From the NCBI GenBank assembly GCA_019914945.1, contig CM034101.1:4537188-4601187 (forward strand): a stretch of DNA of 64,000 nt. The letters run 5' to 3'. Each line of letters starts with the position of its first letter. Position 1 is the stretch's first letter. The notes below the pieces were generated by a model. It was not told the origin of the DNA. It saw nothing but the letters and a program-made list of their open reading frames with translations, and did not search any database. A program made the translations under genes and the position numbers. The stretch is from Typha latifolia (taxonomy: Eukaryota > Streptophyta > Magnoliopsida > Poales > Typhaceae). Shown piece by piece: positions 12,652 through 26,564 of this stretch.

Positions 12652-15600
12652 ACTTTAACAACTACCGATTAGGAATATTTCTTAAAAGGTTAATTATAAG
12701 ACTCTAGGTTGAGTAGTAGGAGTAGAGATGATCATTAGGCTCGACCCACCCAAATCTAGCTTGAACCCTCCCGGCTTTAATTGGGCTAAGCTCGACCTTA
12801 GCCATATTTGGGCCTGGCCCGACCTGAGCCCGAGATGGTAGTGGACGGCATGGGCTAAGCTTTTATCCAATCGGCCCGACTCGAAAGCCCGACCCACTAC
12901 TCTCATCTATGACCTGATTCATAATGCATGCATATTTTTATAATTTTTTTTAGTCTCACATTGAATATTTAGTAAATTATATATCAATATATAAGTACGT
13001 TCTCATGAAAAATAACTAAAATATATTTATATAAATCCATTAAACTCAGCCCAATTAGATGTAATATTTTTTATATTTAACCTATTATGTTAGTTATGTG
13101 ATTCGAACCATACTAAGTCATCTCGTGCATGGATACAATCTATGTGATCTATTTCTTCAAAAAAATAAGAATTTTGAATGCCGCGTTTGAACGCGGGGAG
13201 GTCATGTTCAAACACCCCTTGCGAATGGCTGCATACGTTCATATCGACAAAGAAGATATGGAACAATCATCACTGGTTTCATAATTTTCTGACTATAGGA
13301 GAATATTTTGAGATTATTCTCCTCCGACTGGGCAGACTGCTTCCATACATCCGAGCTTGATCGAACGGATGCATGATCCATAACAAGTGGTATCAGAGCC
13401 ACCGTTTCTCGGACACTATGCCAACAACTAGTCTATGGCATCGAGACCTAATGATGGCACCTTCATTGAGGGGGAGGCCATGGATATTATCAGATTGAAG
13501 GCAAACCCAAACTCACCGGTCGGGACTTCTCCAACGACTTCTATAGTCAACTCAGATTTGATCAAGATGTTTGCAAACATGATGGAGACGCAATGAGCCA
13601 TGCAAGTGTCGATGGAAGCAACGACTCAAGTCCTTTTATGCACACTAAGGGGTACGACGGCGATCGAGTTCCCTACTCGAGCTCGGGCTGCACCACCGAT
13701 GGAACCACCTTTTCGCCAAAGGATATTGCCTCCACCATTTCGTACCAGGCGAGAGGAAGATAATGAAGACCTCATGGGTGGACACGCCATAGGGCCCTTG
13801 GCGCCTACGCTACCCAAAAGGCGCAACGTACTGCCGCTGATTTTTCATCGCGACCGAGCACCGAATCCACCTCACCACGATGACGATGACGAGTGGGCGG
13901 ATTATGAAGAACCAGACCCCTCAATATCATCCTAGGGATGCTAAATTAAACCTAAAGTAAAGAAGTCCCAACCGACATGAAGAAGAAAAACGCGGCATCC
14001 GTGCAGGGAATGTTCGCCTCAACTTCCCACCCTTCAACCCGCTCAATTGGGTTTATCGAGCGGAGCAATTCTTTGAGTACCGGCGAACACCTAATGCACA
14101 AAAGGTGTTGTTAGCTTTTCATCTCGAAGACACCGCCATTCGATGGTACCAGGCCACGAATCGAGCTCAACCCTATCGAACGTGGGAGGAGTTTGCTGAT
14201 GCTATTTGTGTCTAGTTTGGACCCTTTAGTTATGAAGATTTCCAAGCTACTCTCACCAAGCTAATCCAAAGGACTACAGTGAGAGCATATCAAGAGGAGT
14301 TCAAGCGTGTTCGCAATTGAGTGCGAGACTGGTCAGATTCCTAACTCAAAATCACGTTCATAAGTGGCCTTAGGTAGAATATTCAAGCCGAAGTAAAGGT
14401 TGCTCGACCAACCACATTGCTGGAGGCTTTTGCAACAGCTTAATTGATGGAAGTGAAGCTTCGAGAGCTTCAGTTGGCAGCAAAGAGGGGCTGGAGCACT
14501 ACGGAGTTTAGAGGAGTGCCTCGGTAAACCATAGCCACACATCATGTGTCGGCAACTCCACCGAGGACAATAGGTGCAAGATTGCTTCCACGGCCACAAC
14601 CAGAGGTGAGGGGACCTCCCCGAGCTACCATGAGAAGACTTACCCCAGCCTAAGTTGAAGAAAAAAGAGTTAAAGGGTTGTGCTTTTATTGCAATGAACG
14701 ATTCACTCCCGAGCACAAATGTTCGCGACCTGCAGCCACGGTGATGGTGTTGGACGAAGCAGAGGATGTGGAGGAAGAGGAAGCGGTGGAAGATGAACTA
14801 GAGGACTTGGCGGAAGACTAGGAAGCCTTGGAGAGCAGTGATGAGGTCCACGTTGAGATCTCCATGCATGCCTATGCCGACGCTAATGCACCAGGGGCGC
14901 TTCGGGTCGACGGCATTGTGAAGAATCAAATAGTTAGAATTCTCATCGACACTGGGAGCATCCACAACTTCATGGATGAACGTGTGGTCAAGAAGATAGG
15001 AATGTCTATAGACGTTATTTCTGCATTTGATGTAGCTTTGCTAGATGGTACGACGCTCTGGGCGAACGGCATATGCTGAGGGTTTTTTTTGAAGATTCAA
15101 GGCAATTTCTTCACCTTGGATTTTCACCCCTTGGCCTTACAAGGGGTTAACATTGTATTGGGGACTCAATGGATGCAAAGTTTGGATTCGGTGACCTTTG
15201 ACTTTTTAGAAATATGGATGGATTTCAAACGAAGTGGCAAACGAGTACGGTTAAACGGAATTCGACCGCAACTTGGAGTTCAACTTCAGCCGATGTTGGG
15301 ACTGCCAAGGGCTGGGTGCCATGGATTTCTAATGCAATTAATCCAGAATCAAGTAGACCATACAATAGAAGTACCTGTTGATCTGTGCGCCTTACTGAAG
15401 GAATTCAATGAGGTGTTTGAAGAACCACGTGGCATTCCGCTAGCCCGACTCCAAGACCACCGCATTGAGATTACTCCCGGAGTTGAGCCGGCTAATGTAC
15501 GGCCTTACTGGTACCCATTTGTGCAAAAGGAGAAGATCAGAAGACTTGTCAAGGAGATGCTGGGTATCAGAATCATCCAACCGAGTCGGAGCTCGTTTTT

Positions 15601-18600
15601 GTCATCGGTGCTCCTAGTGTGGAAAGACAGAATATGGCAATTTTGCGTGGACTATCGTGCACTCAATGCCATCACGGTAAATGATAGGTATCCTATCCTT
15701 GTCATTGAACTCTTGGATGAGCTCTCGAGCGCCTCTTACTTCAGCAAGTTAGACTTGCGAGCCGGCTACCACCAAATCTGAGTAAGACCCGAGGATGTGC
15801 ACAAGAGCACATTTCACACACATGACGGTCATTATGAGTTCAAGATCATGCGTTTGGACTCACTAATGCCCCATCCACCTTCCAAGGGTTGATGAACGAT
15901 GTCTTTAAGACGCTATTGAGGCAATTTGTGCTCGTCTTCTTCGACAACATCCTTGTGTACAGCCGTTCATGGAAGGAGCATATTGTTCACCTTTGTGAAG
16001 TATTATAGATTTTGAAAGACAATGAGTTGAAGGTGAAGAATTCCAAATATTTATGGGGCCAGCTGAGAGTGGAGTATCTCGGCCACATCATATCAGCGAC
16101 GGGAGTGGAAGCTGATCCCTCCAAGGTGCAGAACATGGTGCAATGGCAGATCCCAGGGACACTAGAAGAATTACGGGGCTTCCTTGGATTGACAGGTTAT
16201 TATCGTCGATTTGTTGCCAACTATGGCAAGATCGTCGCTCTCTTGACATCACTACTGAAGAAGGGGGAGTTTCAGTGGGCCGAGGCAGCAACGAAGGTAT
16301 TTGAAGAATTGAAGAAGGCAATGACCACAACTTCAATCTTGGCGTTACCCGATTTCACCAAACCTTTTGTCGTGGAATGTGACGCGTTAGGGACTGGAGT
16401 TGAGGTTGTTCTCATACAAGAAAGGAGGCTAGTGGCGTACATGAAGGCGTTGTCGATGAAGAACCAGATGATGTCTACATATGAGCGAGAGATGCTAGCC
16501 ATTATCTATACCGTCACCAAATGAAGACCATATCTCATCAGGCGGCAATTCGTGGTGCGTACTGACCAGCGAAGTCTTCATTGTTTCCTTGGATAACGGA
16601 TTTCAACTCCGCATAGCAGCAATGGGTGACAAAATTGTTGAGCTACGGCTACGAATTGGTGCACAAGAAGGGAACTGAGAATCAGGTCACCAATGCACTA
16701 TCGCGCCGACCTGGCCATGATTTCTATCCCGGTTTTTCCTTTTCTTTCAGAGATTAGGGCTATATGTGTGGAAGATCCAGAGATGATGGAACTCATAAAG
16801 AAGGTAGAGGAAGAACCAGCTAGCTATCCCGGGTTAAAAGTGAATGATGGTCTACTATTAGACTGAGGGCGAGGGCGAGTAAGATTATCGGCCAAATTCG
16901 GACTACGAGTGACTTTGATTAGTCACTCCCACGACACTCCTATGGCCGGGCCTGAGGGAACCTTCAGAACCTAAAAAAGGTTAACACAAAATTTTGTATG
17001 GGCATGAGTGAGAAAAGAAGTGTTGTCATATATTTGAGCATGTGAAATCTGTCAACTAGCCAAGGCAGACTCGATGAAACCGATGGGGCTACTGCAACCC
17101 CTACCCATTCCGGAGCAAATTTAGAAAGATGTGGCGATGGACTTCATTAAAGGGCTTCCTCATATCAGAGGACATATAGTGATAATGGTGGCGGCCGATC
17201 GATTAATGAAGAGTGCGCACTTTTCAGCTCTAGCGCACCTGTACACTGCAAAGAAGGTAGCAGAAATTTGTGAAGAAAATAGCCCGGTTGCATGGAATGC
17301 CGAAGTCAATAGTTTCAGACTGTGATCCAATTTTTATGACTCACTTTTGGCAAGAGTACTTCAAATAGTAAGGTACTGAACTGAAAATGAGCTCGGCGTA
17401 TCATCCGCAAATCGATGGGCAATCCAAAGTCGTTAATCGCTGCCTTGAGTAATAATTGCAATGCTTTGCCGGGGAGCAACCGAAGAGATGGCGAGCTTAC
17501 CTACCCTAGGCGAAGTACTCATACAACACAGCTCACCACACCGCTATTGGGATGACCCTCTTCGAGGCTGCCTATGAAAGCGTACCCCTAATATTGCGAT
17601 CTTATGACCAACTGCGCACCTGATCGTACCGACATAGATGAGGTGCTAGTGGAACGGGATGAAGTACTCAAGCAGCTCAAGCTTCACCTAACAGCAGCAT
17701 AGAACCGAATGAAGCAAGTGTATGATCGTAAACACTAGAAAAGAAGCTATGAGGTTGGCGATTGGGTCTATGTTCCACTCCAACCATATCGGCAAATCTC
17801 AGTACGGACAATTCAGAACCAAAAGCTAGCACATCGCTTCTTTGGTCCATTTCAGATTCTAGGGAAGGTGGGAGCGATTGCATATAATAAGCTGGATTTA
17901 CCCAAGTCGTCCCAAGTTCACCTTGTCTTCTATGTATCTAGCTTGAGAGCTGGAGTTGGTCCAGTTGAGTAGGTTGCGGCAGAACTACTCGAGCCCGAAT
18001 CGGAGGCAATTGAGCTCACTCCAGAGAAGGTCTTAGCATGAAGAAAGGCCAGACGCAAAGGACGAATAGTCACAGAAGTGTTGGTGAGCTAGGTCGGTCA
18101 GACACAGGAGCAAGCCACATGGGAATCCGAGGCAATATTGATGGACCATTATTCTGAATTTGCACTTTGAGGACAAAATGAGCGGAAGCATGGTGGAATG
18201 ATATGATTCGGACCACACTAAGTCATCTTGTGCATGGATATAACCTATGAGATCTATTTCTTGTTTTGTTTTAGTTGTTTTCTTCAAACAAATAAGGATT
18301 CTGAATGTCGCATTCGAACGCGGAGAGGTCGTGTTCGAATGCTTCTTGTGAACGCCTCCATACGTTCGCATCGATAGAGAATGCAAATTGTGCGTTGAAC
18401 ACGCTCGACCTCGTTCAAACATACGCGTGTGAACGCCTGCATACGTTTGCATCGATAGTGAACGGGAATTGCACGTTCGAATGCGCTCGACCCCTTTCGA
18501 ACGCGGTCGGCGAGAATACAATGTTTTTAGTGTTATTACTTGTTAATTTGGCTTGTTAGGTTAGCCTTTTAAGATGTGGATGGCAACCTAAGGATTATGA

Positions 18601-21600
18601 ATGAATATTGAATTTTCTTCACTTCTCTATTCTAACTCTTCTCCCTCCTCATTCAAACCCTAGCTGTGTGTCATCTCGTCGTCGATTACCTCTAATTCCC
18701 CTTGATTATCGAGTCCTCCCTCCTTAGGATCTCGGCCAATTTTTTCCTCCTCATTCTTATCCCTTCAACACCACGTGCCACCAAATTCATCACCATTATC
18801 ACTACTTTTATCACCATCAGCACCTTCACCACAATATTGCGTATTTTCGCCCTAGGTGCAATTAGAATCTGCAAAGGGTGTGAATATCAAAAACGTAGAT
18901 TAGGAAGATATAGAAGGATCACCACTGGTTTCGTAATTTTCTGATTACGGGAGAATATTTTGAGATTATTCTCCTCTGACTGTGCGGACTGCTTTCCTGC
19001 ATCCAAGCTTGATCGGGAACGGACGCACGATCCATGACAATTAGACTCATTATACTCAACCCAAGAATATCTAATGGGCTAGTGGGTAGTAACATGCTAG
19101 AATATTCTAGCCCAGCCTAAACCTGGCTCGACTTGAGTTATTGGTGGGTCGAGTCGTGAATAAATATTTAAGTCCGGTTAACCCGAAAAGCCTGGCTTGA
19201 ACCTGACCAAACCTACGCGATGATCACTTCTAAGTAGGAGCAACTTTTAATTTGTTATGAGCAAATGGCTGATCCTATAAGTTCTTTCCAAATTGCATGA
19301 CCATGAAATAGAAATATTAAATATAACTAATCTAAATTAGTTACATTAGTATATATGAATTATTTCATAGTAAATAACTTAGCAGTATTTAAACATATTA
19401 TAGTATAATATTAAAAAATATAGTCTCATGTTATTTATAAATGTAAGATATTTATAATATTATATATGAAATTTTTTATGATATATTACTATTATGGTTA
19501 ATTAGTAATTACATTTTAACCGCTTTATATCTTAGTATCACTTTCACCCGTAAGAAAAGAATTAAAACAGATGCACCCCTTTAATTACTTGGTTTTGATA
19601 ACCCCTTGGATGCCATTAATATAATGATGAAACTATAGTTCTATCCCTACTTAAGAATGATATTTAAATGGATAAAGGTTTGACCTAATCAATGCAAACC
19701 AAAAATTCAAAAAGAACATCCTCCTTTTATTCCTTCTTCTCCATTCCTTTTCCATTTCCTTACCCTCTTTTCTTTCTTTCTCCTTCAAACTATTCCATTA
19801 GGGGCTTCCATTATCATCTATCTCTAAATCTCCAATCTCAACCTAATCTTTTCCTAACCCCTAAATTTTATTCCCCTAACTGACTATAAGAATGAGGAAA
19901 GGGAAGAAGGATGGAGAGGAAAAAAATAAATGAAGGATGACAAGATGAGATTATAAAGGCACTTATATAAGTCCACCAATTTAGTTAGTTCCATTCTTGA
20001 TGTCACATGCAAGTCATGTGACTATTTTTCTAGCTTATGTCTACAAGATCGCTGATGAAAGGGGCTCAGTGATATACTTAAGTAAATTAGGGTTGTACCT
20101 ATCCACTAGATGTGATCATCTGGTGGGCCGAGCCGAGTTTAGGCCGGGCTTTTCGAGCTAATCAAGCTTAAGTATTTATTCACGGCCCGACCCACCAATC
20201 ACTCGTGCTGGGCTAGAATAGTCTAGCTCGTTACCGCCCGTCGGCCCATGAGATCGGTCTAGCTCGTTACCGCCCGTCGGCCCATGAGATCGGTCTAGCT
20301 GGGCCGAGCCGACCTGACCCACCTTTTAGCTATTTTAGAATTTTTTTTACCATTAGATTGTTTTGTAAAAAATATTTCTGTTCCTCCATTGAAATATATA
20401 TATATATTAAAAAATTTAAAAAGTGTGCTAAAAAAATATAAAATGGTACAATACCAAAAATTTTCTTTGGTTTTCACTGTAGCAACGCGCTTTTGGGCCA
20501 GGTCGGGCGGGCAAAAGCCTAGCCCGTGCTACCCATGGGTAGTTCAGGCTCGGGCCGGGCTGAGCCCAAATCGGGTCCGGTCCGAGCATGGGCGGACTGG
20601 GTTGTTTGATCAGGTCTATTATCCATTGTTTTTTTGTTTTCCTGAGAGGGTGAAATTTATATCTGTTATTGCCACGAGGATCATTATGTAGTTAACATAT
20701 TATTATATTTTTTAGTATATGTTTATTTCATCTTTTATTTGCATTTTATATGATAGTATATTTATCAATAATTACTTAGATCCAAATATATTTTTAAAGT
20801 GCCAAATGCCATTGGGGCCCACCTTATCTCATGTGATCAGCTCTTCTCAAATCTATTGTGTTGATTTTAGTTCCGTGAACTCGTATGTTATCATGTGATG
20901 TGATACCCATCCCACCAAACAATAAATTACGACCAAGAATCCTCGCAGTCTCATCCTCTGCTTTCCATTGTGGCTTGTCAAACATGCTTAGGTAAAGCAC
21001 TACTACATTACCATTTCCCTCTATTTATTGCTGCAGTAAACCGTTGAAACCATCAGTGGTTGTACTGCACAGAAGAAAATCGATGTTGAAATTAAGACCA
21101 GTGAACATCAGTTTATTTCATGGTAAAGATCTTATTAATGGTCTTCAACCGCACCTAAATTCGTACTCATCTTAGAAGCCCACTTGTTTAGGCATTTTAA
21201 TTTTCCATGCAATACTATATGAGAAATAAATGCTATTCTTGACTGCAACTTGCCTCAGCCTTTCCTTTTATCTTGGTTTGTGTATTCCTTGCTGTATGTT
21301 AACAGGATAAAGTGTAGTGGCATAATTCATCTTGTTGTTGCTACCCTTGGTCAGGAGAAGACTTCATTATCTTTGTCAGAGCAAGAGTTATCAAGGTTGG
21401 CTGCCATTGTTAAAGTGTTGAAAGATACATCATACTATCACACCAGTACATTTGCAGATGTTGATATTGTTTTGTTACTGAAATTATTGAAGTCATGGCC
21501 TCCTTCAATGATGTTTCCAGGTTATTTCCTTTCTGAGTCTCTTTTCTACTGCTACCTTAACATTGTAGAATTTTTATTTTGTTGAATTTCATTCTTCAAT

Positions 21601-24600
21601 CTTGATTTTGTTACAGTGCTCTATCATTCTATGACTTCTAGCCATTAATTGAGATGTTTATCGGCATTATTTTGGCATGGAAATATAAACCACTATGGTA
21701 TACAAGGATATATTAGTTGCAATATACTTTTTTTTTTTGACTTTGGCAATCCAGCAATCCATGTTGTTTTATTTCAGCTTGTATTACAAGTAGTTCCTTT
21801 CATTGAATAGCTAGTCTACTGCACTTCAAGTTTTCAATTAGAGCTTATCAAGTTTTTGGAGCAAATGCCCCATTCCAGTGCTCCGTCGTCCAGTTTCTTT
21901 TATTGCAGTGGGTAGTCTTCTTGTGACTCATAGTTGATTAGTTCTTGACTATTTGACTTTATTATCCTACCGTTTATTAGTTGATTATAGTTGATTAGTT
22001 CTTTTATTCTATTAAACTATAGTTGATTATCAACTATAGTTCTACTCATAGTTGATTTGTTCTTGCAGTAGGTAGTTCTTGATTAGTCTACTGCTGTTTA
22101 TTTGACTCAAGTTTTATTATCCGAAATTCATCAAGGCTAATTGTTGCTCTGGATTTTCTTGCTAGAAAATTCATTTTGGCTGAAACTTTCTTCTACTTAT
22201 GCTGAACAGCAGAAAAAATGTAGTAAATTTTGGGGAAAGTACATTTTATCCCACTTTCCCAAATTTTCATTTGACATTTAAAGGAAATTTTAATGAAAGG
22301 AACTGTTAAATGTTCTGAGCTATGTGGAACTGTTGATTATTCTCTCATAACATTAAAGGAAATTCCCACAAAAATTGAAATTTTTAACATTTTTCCCCGC
22401 ATGTGTGGGCTGTAGTAACAACTTCTACGGTCAGAAAATGCTAACAGAAGAATTTGTTTAGGTGAATTTAGTTGAGGAAAGTTGTAGAATATATGTTACT
22501 TTTTCTTGGAAGTTGGAACAATTTTTCCTTGGCTTGCTTGTTAAGTTTTTATGTTGCAAATGATAAAGTTGGAGTTTTCTTGTGAAATTTTCGTCCAATT
22601 TATTTCAAATACTGTGGAAATGTGGCATTTGTTTTTTAAGCCTACCTCTTGCAGTCTTCTGCTACCTCTTGCTCTAATAAGAAACTAAGAAAGTATAGAA
22701 AGCACTAGAAGATTTGGAGTTGTTCAAATTCCTTTTCTCTTGCATGTCTAACATTGAAAAGCAGAACTTTTTTGTCCTTTTCCTACTGTGGATAACTGAA
22801 CTATCCCCGTTTTTCCTATCATTACTAGGCATGTTGGTGTGAACTATGATTTGATGGTTATTTGGAAAATCCATCTAAGCCAGTCAAAGCTTTTGGAAGT
22901 TGCTGGCAACTTGTCTTAATATCGACAACCTGTCTTTATCATCAATTTTACAACCGTATAACTGGGTATTTAGAAAGTTAGCATGTCATTCTCTGAAGCT
23001 TAGGTTCATTCTGTTTTGTGGTAATATAGTTATCTTTTTGCCACAAAAAAAAAGAGCTTAAGTTCATATCGTTTTAGCCTTCTGCAGTTCAAAATTTATC
23101 AGGTTTTATCTTGTTACTTATATATCTGTCATACTTTCTGTTTTTACCTTGCAGTTATAGATATCTTAAGAATGACTGTTTTACATCCTGATGGAGCTAA
23201 TTTACTTTCCAAGCACATCGAGAGTGGAAAAGGTGCCAGCAAAAAGCACTTCTTTGTTATCTTATTCTTTTTCAACATTTTAAACTGTATTATGACACTC
23301 TAGTTATAGTTGTTGGTAGTACATGAAGGTAGAGAAATGCTTTTGGTCTTGCATGGCAACCATAAGTTATTGCAGAAGTACGACCCTCCATTATCCTGTT
23401 GTGTCTAACTCCCTCTTTCTTCTTTTTGTGGCAGATATACTAAAGGAGACATTTCAAAAGGCCGTAACAGCTCCTACTCAGCCAGCTAATTTACTAACTA
23501 TCATTAAAGCTGTTACAAATCTTTTTAGGCATTCATGTTTCTTCCCATGGTTACAATCCCATTGCAGCGAGGTTATATTTCATTCCGAACTTTTGCTATA
23601 ATTTATTAAGATGATTTGAATATGTTAAAACAGATTGGTGCACAAATAAGGAAGAGTGATGTCCTTCAAGTAAAGGTGCCTTGAGAGGGAGAAGACCAAG
23701 TCTAATGTGTGAGGAAGTAGTATGAAAATACATGATTACACTGTGGTCACTGACCTTGTACTAATTAAGATGAATGGAGGAAAGATCCATGTAGCCAAGC
23801 CCTAACAGTTTTCCTTGGTTGTTTTTATTGCTAATGAAAGTAGGGAGAAAGCAAGATAATCTATTAAATGAACTAGTATATTAATAGAGTACCTGGAGGC
23901 ATCATTTTAACCATATTATGACATCTGAGGATATCATTTTATCATCTGGTGAATTCATATTGCAGTAACTAAAACTATCTGGTTTATTTACTCTTTGACA
24001 TCTTAGAGTTCATACTTGGACTCTGTTCATGGCGAACCTTTGTTCTGCAACTTATCTAACAAGTTTTCCGTCATTGAATGTTTCAACTCTATTTTCTTTC
24101 ATCTAAATTTTTCCACTATTATATTTTGTCTGTTGTATTATTGTTGTCATCTGTTTGTTGTATAATATTATATTTTTCGTAGAAATAATCAATTTTTTAA
24201 AGTGATTAGTTTGGCGGATTATTGAGTTATGTATGCATTATGATATCTTTTGCGAATTATAGAACCAATATTTTATCAGCTTACATTTTTTCCATAATCT
24301 TTACTTTCTATTACGAGCATTGTCAAGATTTAAGAAACTTATAGTAAACTATCTGAATAACATACAGTTGTCCATAGAAAACTTTAAGATGAAAATGAGA
24401 AAAGAAAACATGCAGAAGTTTGGTACTAATGAGAAATTATTGATTCAGATTCTCAGTTTGACAACGTTGTCAACTAGTGTAGTCTTTTAGAGCACACTTT
24501 GACCGCCATTCAAAATAACTTCCTCCTGATCTTGAATATTTTGACTTTTGACTTATTTTTATAGGATCAAATCATTGATAGATAGATAATATGATGAGCA

Positions 24601-26490
24601 AAACTGTTGATTTGAACTATTTGTCAATCTTAAGGGGGAAAGACAGAAGTCAATTTCAGATGTTATGATTGTCTATCACTTACTTTTGGGGACTTGTGTT
24701 CATTTTGTGAATTTTCAGATTCTGGATGCCTTGTCCAGTTGTCGACCATCTTTCAACAAAAATACAAATTTATCATTTGCCACATTATTACTGAAGTAAG
24801 TGTCAGTTGTTCTGTCATTAACACATGGTTTGTTTTGTCAAATTCTCAAAGCTCCAGGCTAATGAGAGATTATTTACTTTGTTGTGTCCTGCTTGTTACT
24901 AAGGCTTCTCTATGCTATAAATAAGCTTATCTATATTCATAGCATATCTATTGCAAGAGGCATTAGATAATCACATGGTAGAATCAGTTTCTTAACGTTC
25001 ATTTTATTTCCTTGTTTAAAAACATAAATTGTATCTCCAAGTTTCTTTTTGTTCATTTTGTATGATGTCTATGCAAACTTTAAGATGGCATGTCTGCTTA
25101 TTCCTTGAATAAAAAGACTAGGTTGTAAGGAATCTTGCTAATATGTGTTTTTTCCTTGTTTAAAGAAATTAATTTGTTAAAATCTAACTAGCACACTGAT
25201 GATGTAATAAGTCAAAGGAGGAGGCAAATTGCCAGTGTGGGCCTAAAGGCAATAGGTTGAATTAAGGGGACTTTTGCAATTTAATTATATTTGATTCTTT
25301 TTATTTGCAATAATGGACTCTAGTGTGCACCAGAAAAGTAAGGCACAAGAGAACTTTAAAGGATTATAAATAATCAAAGGCATATGGTACAACACAAGAT
25401 GTAGAGGACTATGTTGTCACTGGTTGTGTAATTTCCTAAGGTTTTGACAACGGATTCTCATGCAATAGGCATGACATGTCGGTCTTTGCTCAGCATGTAT
25501 TGTGGCAGCAAGTGGTGAGATGGTATGCCACTGCATATTGGCAGATTGGATGGGCTCAGTATGTCTAGAAAACAATTTGTAAACCTTTTTAGGGCCTTAA
25601 GTAAATATTAGGGGCTAAATTGAAGTCTTTTAGTGCTAAAAATTAGTGTAAGATATGCTTAATACTTAGAGGCATGCTTAGGCAGGAGGGAATATCGAGA
25701 TACTCAGCGAAGTAAGATACATTCAATACCTGGAGTTATCGGTCGGCAAAGATGGGCATGAGGGTCCCCAAACAATGCCAGTAATTCACTGGCACAATAT
25801 GTATCAACATGTGATGGTTGACATGGTGAACTTTGGTTTTGACCACATCACATGAAGGACAAGAAACCAGATTCCTAGGAATGTTGTATGCATATAAATT
25901 CCCAATATGAAGTACATAAATAACTGCATATTTTAGTAGGGACTGAAGAAGAGATTGATGAGACCTCAATATTCTAATAAATTTTCTAGATACCTAACCA
26001 AGCACTTCCATATATTTTGTTAATGTAGCATGGGGCAATAATCAGACATTATCAAATTATTCTGTTCTTGAATATACTTGTAAATATATAAGCCCATGCG
26101 TATGTTCTTTGCTGATGACATCATGCTGAACTTTTGTTTCAATAAAAGAAGATGAGATGTTCTGGATATAGTTGATAAGATAACAGTTATTGTATTAAAT
26201 ATTTATTTGGCTTATACTGATTTGCTTTGTTTTCTTCAGCATTATCTCAAGTAAAATGCCAGATTTCAGTATATTTAAAATCTTTTACATTGTGCAATAC
26301 AGATATTCTCTTTTATGGCTTGTTCTTTTAATAAATTTCATTTCATTTCATTTTGCAGTTATGCTGTACTGCTGATCGAGTTGAAGGATAAAGATTGTCA
26401 AGCTCATGTTCTCTCTGCAGCTCTTGAAGTATGGCCACCTTTTAGTCAACTTTTGCAAATTTTAATCTCTCTCTGATTTGATATGATATG

Positions 26491-26564
<74 letters not shown>

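Larger units (their letters stand above)
13094..19039 (+). mobile_element. Ty3/gypsy (chromovirus-like) LTR retrotransposon, decayed
   Basis: Order: 5' LTR (13094-13385), primer-binding site TGGTATCAGAGC (13388-13399, initiator tRNA-Met), gag with a CCHC knuckle, aspartic protease, reverse transcriptase, RNase H, integrase, a chromodomain-like C-terminus, then the 3' LTR (18199-19039). Flanking pentamers are GTTAG (13089-13093) and ATTAG (19040-19044), a target duplication with one change. The PR-RT-RH-IN order is diagnostic of Ty3/gypsy. Stops and frameshifts break every domain. The copy lies in sense orientation in PLAA intron 10. Confidence 0.92.
12723..19232. mobile_element. hAT-type MITE interrupted by a gypsy element
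   Basis: The exact 8-bp duplication AGTAGGAG sits at 12715-12722 and 19233-19240. The ends are TAGAGATGATCA and, complemented, TAGAAGTGATCA, typical hAT terminal repeats. The MITE is split into 12723-13093 and about 19045-19232 by the LTR element, giving an original length near 560 bp. Its body is rich in gggctcgacc-type words and matches the element at 20107-20618 in inverse orientation. It has no coding capacity. Confidence 0.8.

Noticed and set aside
18305..18510. The TTCGAA array as a CRISPR-like array
   Set aside because: Units are degenerate, unequally spaced and inside a plant LTR; there are no unique spacers and the genome is eukaryotic.
18033..18559. Frames of 84-162 codons over the gypsy 3' LTR
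   Set aside because: Generated by the TTCGAA-rich repeat array; no protein similarity.
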